Below, piece by piece: positions 53,896 to 64,000 of a DNA stretch of 64,000 bases. This DNA comes from Streptomyces sp. ALI-76-A (GTDB lineage Bacteria; Actinomycetota; Actinomycetes; Streptomycetales; Streptomycetaceae). The position numbers and the translations under genes are program-made. Position 1 is the first letter of the stretch, and the number at the start of each line of letters is the position of its first letter. The notes beneath the pieces were generated by a model. That model worked only from the letters and a program-made list of their open reading frames with translations, was not told the DNA's origin and did no database searches. The DNA is taken from the NCBI RefSeq assembly GCF_030287445.1, contig NZ_JASVWB010000002.1, forward strand, positions 1,550,001 through 1,614,000, given 5' to 3'.

Positions 53896-55209
53896 ATGTC
53901 CCCGAGAGCATCGCCTTTCGGGGAGGCCGAGTTGACCGATCCGTGGGTGGCCCTGGAACCGGGGGCCGACCCCGCCGAGCGCGTACGGATGCTGCGGCGC
54001 GCGCACGACACGTTCACCGAGGCGGGCACCGTACCGCGTCCGGTGCGTGCCGTGGTCGCCGACTCCTGGCGGCGTTCGGCGCGGGCCGGGGTCGGGCCCG
54101 ACGGCACCGCGCGGGTCGAGCTCTCGGACGGCGACCTCGGCTCCTACCGCGCCGAGCACCCACTGGCACGGGTGATGCCGCTGTTCCGAGAGTTGCTGGG
54201 CACGTTCGCGGCGGACGGCGAGCATCTGCTCGCCGTGTGCGACGCGCACGGCAGGCTGCTGTGGGTCGAAGGCCATCCGAGCACGCGCCGCGAGGCGGAC
54301 CGGATGAACTTCGTCCCGGGTGCGCGGTGGGCGGAGACCGCGGTCGGGACGAACGCCCCGGGCACCGCGGTCGCCCTCGACCGCCCGGTACAGGTGTTCG
54401 CGGCCGAGCACTTCATCCGGCGGGTGCAGCCCTGGACGTGTGCGGCGGCTCCCGTGCACGACCCGCGCTCCGGGCGGGTGCTCGGCGCTGTCGACATCAC
54501 CGGCGGGGACGGACTGGCGCATCCGCACAGTCTGGGTTTCGTACAGGCCGTGGCTCGGGCCGCCGAGTCCCAGCTGGCCCTGCTCCCGCCCGAGCAGCCC
54601 GCGGCCGACGCCCCCGAACTCACCGCGCTGGGACGGGACGAGGCACAGCTGTTCACCGGCGGACGCGGCATCAGGCTCAGCCGTCGGCACAGCGAGATCA
54701 TGGTGCTGCTGGCCCGCCGTCCGCAGGGCCTGACCGGCGACGAGTTGCTGTACGCCCTGTACGAGGACGAGTCGGTGCCGCCGGTGACGCTGCGTGCCGA
54801 ACTGGCCCGGCTGCGCCGGGTGCTGGGTCCGGACCTGCTCGCGTCGCGGCCCTACCGGCTCACCGTGCCGGTCGAGTCCGATGTCGCCGTCGTCGAGCGG
54901 CGGCTGGAGACCGGCGCGGTGACGGCGGCCGCGGCGGCGTACGCGGGCCCGCTGCTGCCCGACTCGCAGGCCCCGGCCGTGGCCCGGGTACGGCGACGCC
55001 TCGCCGACGGCCTCCGTACGGCACTGATCGCCCGCCGTGACCCCGACCTGCTGGCGGACTGGGCGCACGCTCCGTGGGGCGAGGACGACCTCGACGTATG
55101 GCGGGCGCTCGCCGCGGTGCGACCGACGGCGGCGGTCCGGGCCCGCCTGGCGGCGCTGGAATCCGAACTGGCGGCGCCGCGCGGGCGGCCACGCCTGACG
55201 CCCCGTTGA
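53896..55209 (+). CDS. GAF-domain transcriptional regulator
   Basis: 437 aa. An N-terminal helical region and GAF domain (LLAVCDAHGRLLWVEG, FVPGARWAETAVGTNAPGTAVALDRPVQVFAAEHFIRR, GRVLGAVDITGG) as in AcoR-type sensors. The C-terminus is a winged-helix (RHSEIMVLLARRPQGLTGDELLYALYEDESVPPVTLRAELARLRRVLG). There is no sigma-54 AAA domain, typical of the actinobacterial form. Placement 244 bp before the aldehyde dehydrogenase suggests it controls that gene. ATG 53896 follows GGAG. Confidence 0.85.
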   Translation: MSPRASPFGEAELTDPWVALEPGADPAERVRMLRRAHDTFTEAGTVPRPVRAVVADSWRRSARAGVGPDGTARVELSDGDLGSYRAEHPLARVMPLFRELLGTFAADGEHLLAVCDAHGRLLWVEGHPSTRREADRMNFVPGARWAETAVGTNAPGTAVALDRPVQVFAAEHFIRRVQPWTCAAAPVHDPRSGRVLGAVDITGGDGLAHPHSLGFVQAVARAAESQLALLPPEQPAADAPELTALGRDEAQLFTGGRGIRLSRRHSEIMVLLARRPQGLTGDELLYALYEDESVPPVTLRAELARLRRVLGPDLLASRPYRLTVPVESDVAVVERRLETGAVTAAAAAYAGPLLPDSQAPAVARVRRRLADGLRTALIARRDPDLLADWAHAPWGEDDLDVWRALAAVRPTAAVRARLAALESELAAPRGRPRLTPR

Positions 55210-55235
55210 CCGATCCCTTCAGCCGCCCGGGCTCG

Positions 55236-55291
55236 CCCACCCGCCACCCGCCACCCGGCCACCCGGCCACCGGGCCACCGGGCCACCCGCC
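55236..55291. repeat. short CACCCGGC tandem tract
   Basis: Imperfect 8-9-bp units (CCGCCAC, CCGGCCAC, CGGGCCAC) just after the GAF regulator stop. Low-complexity intergenic DNA upstream of the aldehyde dehydrogenase. Confidence 0.55.
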
Positions 55292-55453
55292 CTGAGACAA
55301 CCGGTCGACGCTCCCGGGCGACTGGCACCAGCACCATGGAACCCCACCCACCACGCCCTCAGTCGGCGCAACGTACTTGCAACCCCCCGCTTCCTAGCCT
55401 CGCGCCGAGAGCTGCCCAACGGCGGGCAGCGCTTCTGAAGGAGGCAGACCGGC

Positions 55454-56977
<1,524 letters not shown>

Positions 56978-57195
56978 CGCGTGAAGTCGGCGGCGAATTC
57001 TCTCCGGCGAGACGTCCAGCCGCGGGGCGTGTTCTTCGAACGCCACTCCTTCCACGGCCACGGCCTGTTCGCCGGCCGTGACCGGTCCAAGGGTCGGGGG
57101 CTCTCCTGAGAAGGCCGCTCCGTCCTCCGGTCCGGGATGGACGTCGACGCAGTGGAGCCAGAATCCTCCTGGCTCCACTGCGTGGTGCGGGCGTG

Positions 57196-58566
57196 TCACT
57201 GGAACTGTGCGAAGAACCTCCAGATCTCTGCCTTGGTCCAGGTGGTGACGCCGCTTTCGCCGGAGGAGCCGTCGACCGGACCGGGTATGTGGCCTCCGTC
57301 GAACGCGGCCCATTGGACCGGGTATCCGGCACGGCAGCCCGAGTAGGTGGTGGTGATGTGCGTTCGGCTGCCCGGCGCGGGCTCGCGCGGGCTCTGGGAC
57401 GTGCAGCCGTTGTTGCTGACGAATCGGTCGCGCAGGGACCGTCCTTGCCCGATGTTGAGGACGGAGTCGCTGATGCCGTGGATTCCGAAGTAGGCGATGG
57501 GCTGGTTGCCGCCGCTGCACCCGCTGATCTGGGCGCCGGAGATGACCGCCACGGCCCTGAAGACGTTCGCCCGGCTGCACGCGAGTGCGTAGCTCATGCC
57601 GCCGCCCCAGCTGAATCCCGTGGCGAAGCGCTGTGCCGGGTTGACACAGAGGCCGCCCTCGATGCGCCGGATCATGTCGTCGACGAAGGTGACGTCCTCA
57701 CCGCCCGAATTGGCCCAGCCGTTGCCGAGGCCCTGGGGGGCGACGAGGATCGCGCCGTTGTTCGACTGTTCCTGTTGGCCGTAGTAGGACCAGGCGTTCC
57801 CGCTCGTGCCGCCCGAGGCGACGTCGCCGGCGGTTCCGCCCCGCCAGTGGAACGCGAAGATCAGCCGGTAGCGGTGGCCGCTGTCGTAGTTGGCGGGCAC
57901 CCTGAGGATGAAGCTGCGGCTCTTGCCGCCGCTCTGAATCGTGTGCGTGCCGCTCGCCAGGGTCGGGGCGCTGCCGCAGCCGCCGCCGCCACCGGACGAC
58001 AGCTTGACCATCTGCCACTGCTGGTTGGCGCCGCCCCAGTCGGAGTACTGGACGACGTTGCCGCCGTCCGCGGTGGAGGCGCCCTGCACCTCGACCGCCT
58101 TGCCACTGGTGCGGTTGATCAGCCGCACGTGGCCCGCGTCGGAGTCGGCCAGGCGGAACTGCTGGTTGGCCCCGTTGTGGTCGGCCCACTGCTGGATCGC
58201 GGCACCGTCCGCGGTCGAGGCGCCGGCCACGTCGAGAACCTTGCCCGAATGCCTTGCCTTGAGGCGGTAGAAGCCGCCGCCGGAGTCCACGAACTGCCAC
58301 TGCTGGTTGGTTCCGTCGCCGCGCGTCCACTGGCTGATCCGCGCGCCGTCGGCGGTGGCCGCGCCGGAGACGTCCAGCGCCTTGCCGCTGTTGCGATTGA
58401 CCAGGACGTACCAGGCATTGGTGTCCACCGTCGCCGCCTGGGCGGGCGCCGGATTCACCACGGCGATCATGCCGATCGCGAGGGTTCCCGCCACCACGGC
58501 GGCGACCCGGGACCACCAGCGATGTCTGCGGGGAGGGGCGGGGGAAGCCGCACCGTAGGTCTTCAT
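57196..58566 (-). CDS. secreted CE1-type esterase with CBM13 (ricin B) domain
   Basis: 456 aa: signal peptide (~1-46), CBM13/ricin-B domain at ~47-188 with three QxW-type repeats (QQWQF, QQFRL, QQWQM), then a poly-Gly linker and an alpha/beta hydrolase with nucleophile Ser ~319 in GFSWGGGMS. It resembles feruloyl or acetyl xylan esterases and PHB-depolymerase-like enzymes. It starts 31 bp after the xylanase stop, so both are on one message and it probably removes ester side groups from arabinoxylan. Confidence 0.9.
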   Translation of the reverse strand: MKTYGAASPAPPRRHRWWSRVAAVVAGTLAIGMIAVVNPAPAQAATVDTNAWYVLVNRNSGKALDVSGAATADGARISQWTRGDGTNQQWQFVDSGGGFYRLKARHSGKVLDVAGASTADGAAIQQWADHNGANQQFRLADSDAGHVRLINRTSGKAVEVQGASTADGGNVVQYSDWGGANQQWQMVKLSSGGGGGCGSAPTLASGTHTIQSGGKSRSFILRVPANYDSGHRYRLIFAFHWRGGTAGDVASGGTSGNAWSYYGQQEQSNNGAILVAPQGLGNGWANSGGEDVTFVDDMIRRIEGGLCVNPAQRFATGFSWGGGMSYALACSRANVFRAVAVISGAQISGCSGGNQPIAYFGIHGISDSVLNIGQGRSLRDRFVSNNGCTSQSPREPAPGSRTHITTTYSGCRAGYPVQWAAFDGGHIPGPVDGSSGESGVTTWTKAEIWRFFAQFQ

Positions 58567-58597
58567 CGACTCGCCCTTTCGTCTGTGGCAGGTCCCA

Positions 58598-60139
<1,542 letters not shown>

Positions 60140-60535
60140 TTACCGGGCACGGCGGTCATGGGACCGGGACGATCTCCACCGGCACGGACGGCGCCCGGTC
60201 GGCCGTCGGGTGACGTACGGCGGTCGGCGGCGGTGTCTCGACACGGGCATGGGCGTGCTCCATCGCGGCTCAGTGGGGGGACCGCCACGCGGCGTCGCGT
60301 ACCTCTCCGACTGCGCGAGGAGCCAGGATGCGCTGGTGCGGACCTCACTGGAACGAGACGGGGTGGCGCAGGTGCTGTGGTGCGACGCGGGTGCTTCGGT
60401 GCGGGGTTCTGCGGGCGGCTGCGCGGGGATCTGCCGTGCGGCTGTGCGTGGATCTGCCGCAGCACGACATTGCTCAGGGTCGACGTAGTCCGATATCTCG
60501 AACCACGGCCGGGCGCTCAGACAGGGATGATTGAG

Positions 60536-60559
60536 GTATTGATGATGGATCGTCAATAC
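60536..60559. promoter_or_regulatory. 24-bp inverted repeat GTATTGA-N10-TCAATAC
   Basis: Seven-base arms (60536-60542 and 60553-60559). On the minus strand the right arm contains TTGACG, which could be the -35 of a promoter running towards the xylanase. It stands out as AT-rich DNA in the GC-rich divergent region. Confidence 0.45.
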
Positions 60560-60565
60560 TCTCCA

Positions 60566-60601
60566 CGGAAAAAGTTTCCGTTCCTCGCTCGAAAGTTTCC
60601 G
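60566..60601. promoter_or_regulatory. two CGGAAA/TTTCG-type operator palindromes
   Basis: CGGAAAAAGTTTCCG (60566-60580) and CGAAAGTTTCCG (60590-60601; reverse complement CGGAAACTTTCG). The sequence GAAACTTTCG is known upstream of xylanase and related genes in Streptomyces as a xylan-control palindrome. The sites lie in the divergent region between the xylanase operon and GH62. Confidence 0.6.
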
Positions 60602-60890
60602 GAATCCCGGCGAGCCGGAGGCGAAATCCCGGCGTCACCATCGGCGGATGCCGTAGGCCGGGGCCGGGGCGAGTGCGCGGACACCGCTTGCTCGACCTCT
60701 CGCCTCTCCCCTCCTCCCCGTGGACGCCTTGGACTGGCGAGTTGTATCGCGAACTCCGGAGCGCCTCCGGCCGGCGCGACAGCGCGTCAAGCGGCAACGG
60801 GAGGCGCTGATTGCAGACAGATCGGCGACAGGCCTTGACCGGAGGGCGCCGCATTCCTAGCTTGTGGCGTCACAGCATCCGGAAATTCTT

Positions 60891-60902
60891 CGAAACATTT
60901 CG
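60891..60902. promoter_or_regulatory. CGAAACATTTCG palindrome upstream of GH62
   Basis: A perfect 12-bp palindrome 83 bp upstream of the GH62 start codon, of the same CGAAA/TTTCG type as the sites at 60566-60601. It likely belongs to the same regulator. Confidence 0.55.
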
Positions 60903-60984
60903 AGATCGTCCCCTGCTGCCCGGCACGTCCGCTCCGCGGTTCATCGGGGTCACCTCACCCCCGTCCCCCAAAGGAGGCCCTCTG

Positions 60985-62451
60985 ATGCGTTTTCGCCACC
61001 CGTTCCCGGTTCGCCCAAAACGCTTACTCGCCGTCCTCGCGCCTTTGCTGCTCGTGGCCACGTTCCTCGGCGCCCAGCCCGCCGGCGCGGCGACCGTAGA
61101 TCCCAACGCCTCGTATGTGCTGGTCAACCGCAACAGCGGCAAAGCCCTGGACGTCTACAACATGGCGACCAACGACGGCGCCCGTATCACTCAGTGGACC
61201 AGGAACGATCAGAACCAGCAGCAGTGGCAGTTCGTCGATTCCGGGGGCGGCTACTACCGCATCAAGTCCCGCCACTCGGGCAAGGTCCTGGACGTCCACA
61301 ACTGGTCCACCGCGAACGGCGGTTCGATCGTCCAGTGGGCCGACCAGAACGCCACCAACCAGCAGTGGCGGCTGGCCGACAGCTCGGACGGCTACGTCAG
61401 GTTCGTCTCGCGCCACAGCGGCAAGGCCCTCGAAGTACAAGGCGCCTCCACCGCCGACAACGGGAACATCGTCCAGTACGACGACTGGGGCGGCACCAAC
61501 CAGCAGTGGCAGCTCGTCAAGGTCGGCGGCGGCAATCCCGCCCCGTGCGATCTTCCGTCGACATACCGCTGGTCATCGACGGGCGCGCTGGCGCAGCCCA
61601 GGCCGGGGTGGGTCTCGCTCAAGGACTTCACCGTCGCCCCCTACAACGGCAGGCAACTCGTCTATGCGACGACGCACGACACGGGGACGAGTTGGGGTTC
61701 GATGAACTTCGGCCTGTTCACCAACTGGCCGGAGATGGCCTCGGCCAGCCAGAACGCGATGTCGGCCTCCACCGTCGCGCCCACGCTCTTCTACTTCGCG
61801 CCGAAGAACATCTGGGTGCTCGCCTACCAGTGGGGCGGGACCGCTTTCTCCTACCGGACGTCGAGCGACCCCACCAACCCCAATGGCTGGTCGTCCCAGC
61901 AGGTGCTCTTCTCCGGAAGCATCTCCGGCTCCGGGACGGGACCCATCGACCAGACGCTCATCGGTGACGGGACGAACATGTACCTGTTCTTCGCTGGTGA
62001 CAACGGCAAGATCTACCGGGCCAGCATGCCGATCGGGAACTTCCCGGGCAGCTTCGGCACGACCTCGACAGTGATCATGAGCGATACCACGAACAACCTG
62101 TTCGAAGCCCCGCAGGTCTACAAGTTGCAGGGCCAGAACCGCTATCTCATGATCGTCGAGGCGATCGGCTCGCAGGGCCGCTACTTCCGCTCGTTCACGG
62201 CCACCAGTCTGAACGGCTCATGGACACCCCAGGCCGCGACGGAGAGCAATCCCTTCGCCGGCAAGGCCAACAGTGGCGCCACCTGGACCAACGACATCAG
62301 CCATGGCGAACTACTCCGTACCAGCGCCGATCAGACCATGACCGTCGATCCCTGCAATCTGCAGTTGCTGTACCAGGGGCGCAGCCCCAACTCCGGCGGC
62401 GACTACGGCCTCCTGCCCTACCGTCCGGGTCTGCTGACACTGCGGCGCTGA
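60985..62451 (+). CDS. secreted GH62 alpha-L-arabinofuranosidase with CBM13
   Basis: 488 aa. Signal (~1-36), CBM13/ricin-B at ~37-190 with QQWQF, QQWRL and QQWQL, then the GH62 domain ([90 protein letters not shown]). It removes arabinose side chains from arabinoxylan. AAAGGAGG precedes ATG 60985. Its CBM13 is nearly the same as that of the CE1 esterase. Confidence 0.96.
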   Translation: MRFRHPFPVRPKRLLAVLAPLLLVATFLGAQPAGAATVDPNASYVLVNRNSGKALDVYNMATNDGARITQWTRNDQNQQQWQFVDSGGGYYRIKSRHSGKVLDVHNWSTANGGSIVQWADQNATNQQWRLADSSDGYVRFVSRHSGKALEVQGASTADNGNIVQYDDWGGTNQQWQLVKVGGGNPAPCDLPSTYRWSSTGALAQPRPGWVSLKDFTVAPYNGRQLVYATTHDTGTSWGSMNFGLFTNWPEMASASQNAMSASTVAPTLFYFAPKNIWVLAYQWGGTAFSYRTSSDPTNPNGWSSQQVLFSGSISGSGTGPIDQTLIGDGTNMYLFFAGDNGKIYRASMPIGNFPGSFGTTSTVIMSDTTNNLFEAPQVYKLQGQNRYLMIVEAIGSQGRYFRSFTATSLNGSWTPQAATESNPFAGKANSGATWTNDISHGELLRTSADQTMTVDPCNLQLLYQGRSPNSGGDYGLLPYRPGLLTLRR

Positions 62452-62466
62452 CGGCGTGACACGAGT

Positions 62467-62487
62467 CCGGCTCCGGTAGGGAGCCGG
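62467..62487. terminator. hairpin 1 after GH62
   Basis: CCGGCTCC (62467-62474) pairs with GGAGCCGG (62480-62487), five-base loop. It lies 16 bases past the GH62 stop. Confidence 0.6.
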
Positions 62488-62489
62488 CG

Positions 62490-62520
62490 TGGCGGGCCCG
62501 GCGAAAGGCCGAGCCCGCCA
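62490..62520. terminator. hairpin 2 after GH62
   Basis: TGGCGGGC and GCCCGCCA are the outer arms, with an inner CGGC-GCCG pair. The two tandem hairpins probably end the GH62 message. Confidence 0.65.
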
Positions 62521-62756
62521 CGGTCACGCCACCACACGTGACCTCCCGGAAGCCGGCGACCGGGCCGGGCCCGTCCGCGCAGACCACCCGCGGGCGGACA
62601 TGGGATGGAACCGGGCACCCGGGTGACTCCGAACTCCATGACCACCGGCGGGGCGTTCTTCGCCCCAAGGAGCCGTGCCCGTGAACGCCGGTCCGGCCGG
62701 CCCGAGGGCGACCGGATACAGTGCGCGAGACGGCAGCCTGGTCAGGGAGGGGAAAC

Positions 62757-63977
62757 GTGACCGACACCAGCGACACCCGACCCGCCGGCAGCGAGGCGCG
62801 GGCTCCGCGGCAGAGCGGACTGCACCGCCTGATGCGCTACCTCCCCCTGATCGCCCCCGTCCTGCTGTGGGCCGTGCCCTGCTGGGTGCTCCTGCACACC
62901 GGCCAGCACTGGCCGGTGCCCGTCACGCTGGTCGGCACCGCCCTGTTCGCCCTCGGCCTCGTGGGTATGCCGCTCGCGATGGCGCGCGGCCACGGCCGGC
63001 GCCAGCAGGACCGTGCGGCGATCGTCGGTGACACCCTGCTGGGCGCCAGCTGGGTTCTGTTCACCTGGTCCATTCTGCTCGGCGTCTCCTTGCGGCCGGC
63101 CCTGACCGTGGTCGGCGTCGACGGGAGTCAGGACCGGGCCCGAATCGTCACTTGGGCCGTCCTGGGCGTAACCGCCGTCCTCCTCGCCTGGGGGTACGCC
63201 GAAGCCCGCCGCGTACCGCGCGTACGCCGACTCGATGTGCGACTCCCGCGGCTGGGTGCCGGGTTGGACGGCATCCGCGTCGTCCTCATCACCGACACCC
63301 ACTACGGCCCGCTCGAGCGCACTCGCTGGTCGGCGCGGGTGTGCGAGAGGGTGAACACCCTGGAAGCCGACCTGGTCTGCCACACCGGCGACATCGCGGA
63401 CGGCACGGCCGAACGCCGCCGCGCCCAGGCCCTCCCCCTCGGTACCGTGCGGGCCACCCGGGCCCGTGTCTACGTCACCGGCAACCACGAGTACTACAGC
63501 GAGGCCCAGGGCTGGGTCGACCTGATGGGCGAGCTGGGCTGGGAGCCGCTGCGCAACCGTCATCTGCTGCTCGAACGCGGAGGCGACACCCTCGTGGTCG
63601 CCGGCGTGGACGACGTCACCGCGGAGTCCTCCGGTCTGGCAGGCCACCGCGCCAACCTCGCCGGAGCCCTGAACGGCGCCGACCCCGACCTACCCGTCCT
63701 GCTCCTGGCACACCAGCCGAAGTTCGTCGACCGGGCGGCAGCCGACGGCATCGACCTCCAACTCTCCGGCCACACCCACGGCGGCCAGATCTGGCCCTTC
63801 CACCACCTGGTCCGCATCGACCAGCCCGCCCTCGCCGGCCTCAGCCACCACGGCACCCGCACCCTCCTCTACACCAGCCGCGGCACCGGCTTCTGGGGCC
63901 CGCCGTTCCGCGTCTTCGCCCCCAGCGAGATCACCCTGCTCGTGCTCCGCTCCCCGCACGTGCCCACCTCGTCGTAG
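62757..63977 (+). CDS. membrane-anchored metallophosphoesterase
   Basis: 406 aa. Four membrane helices in the first ~165 residues, then a calcineurin-like phosphoesterase: ITDTHYGP (motif 1), HTGDIADG (motif 2), VTGNHEYYS (motif 3), LLAHQP and LSGHTHGGQI. The layout resembles YkuE/YpbG-type enzymes. The substrate is unknown. GTG 62757 follows AGGGAGGGG. It lies downstream of the GH62 terminators and appears independent. Confidence 0.93.
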   Translation: MTDTSDTRPAGSEARAPRQSGLHRLMRYLPLIAPVLLWAVPCWVLLHTGQHWPVPVTLVGTALFALGLVGMPLAMARGHGRRQQDRAAIVGDTLLGASWVLFTWSILLGVSLRPALTVVGVDGSQDRARIVTWAVLGVTAVLLAWGYAEARRVPRVRRLDVRLPRLGAGLDGIRVVLITDTHYGPLERTRWSARVCERVNTLEADLVCHTGDIADGTAERRRAQALPLGTVRATRARVYVTGNHEYYSEAQGWVDLMGELGWEPLRNRHLLLERGGDTLVVAGVDDVTAESSGLAGHRANLAGALNGADPDLPVLLLAHQPKFVDRAAADGIDLQLSGHTHGGQIWPFHHLVRIDQPALAGLSHHGTRTLLYTSRGTGFWGPPFRVFAPSEITLLVLRSPHVPTSS

Positions 63978-64000
63978 CACGGGGCGGGTCAACACAGCCG

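Noticed and set aside
56978..57195. Small gene between the aldehyde dehydrogenase and the CE1 esterase
   Set aside because: A short frame exists but lacks an RBS and coding bias; the gap holds nothing I can support.

Overview
The window is high-GC DNA with a strong third-position G/C codon bias, frequent GTG starts and GGAGG-type ribosome binding sites. It carries lineage-typical genes: a conservon (cvnA-D), DUF5709, DUF742, a roadblock protein and many secreted enzymes with CBM13/ricin domains. Together these point to Streptomyces or a very close relative. The mix of housekeeping-like genes, degraded genes and secreted hydrolases suggests chromosomal arm or arm-proximal DNA. No rRNA, tRNA, CRISPR array, prophage or intact insertion sequence was found. 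All assignments come from reading the sequence; no database search was run.

Layout. 0-9 kb: the 5' part of a GH13 glycosidase with a small coupled disordered ORF, pyruvate carboxylase, a 14-TM MFS exporter divergent from a DUF427 protein, a frameshifted pseudogene and a small conserved barrel-like protein. 9-13.2 kb: a three-gene minus-strand unit (WXG-like helical protein, 770-aa DUF6571-like protein, lipoprotein). 13.4-22 kb: YjbQ, a flavin monooxygenase, an MltG-like protein, an ABC exporter divergent from its likely MarR repressor (26-bp tandem repeats and a long operator-like palindrome lie between them), a dicarboxylate symporter and a secreted PNGase A-like amidase. 22-33 kb: a heterodimeric ABC exporter with one ATP site degenerate on both sides, DUF5709, zinc-free L31, a membrane-bound YdjM-like protein, a Ski2-like helicase, acyl-CoA thioesterase II, and a transcription-associated-looking DUF protein.

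32-39 kb: conservon cvnABCD with an unusual 243-bp gap between cvnC and cvnD, an orphan second roadblock protein, a PPOX-fold protein, and an MHYT membrane sensor whose stop codon lies inside a 169-bp imperfect palindrome that looks like a MITE. 39-48 kb: a methyltransferase, small unknowns, a fatty acid desaturase, and an SNF2 helicase coupled to a SWIM zinc-finger protein.

48-64 kb is dominated by pentose and plant-polymer use. xylA and xylB are divergent, with a ROK repressor downstream of xylB. Further on, a GH10 xylanase and a CE1-type esterase form an operon divergent from a GH62 arabinofuranosidase. All three secreted enzymes carry CBM13 domains, and their shared intergenic region holds several CGAAA/TTTCG palindromes. 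The logic is extracellular arabinoxylan cleavage (GH10, GH62, esterase), then intracellular xylose isomerisation and phosphorylation. Between these blocks lie a Tat-type amidase, a GAF-domain regulator next to an aldehyde dehydrogenase, and two decayed genes. The window ends with a membrane metallophosphoesterase.
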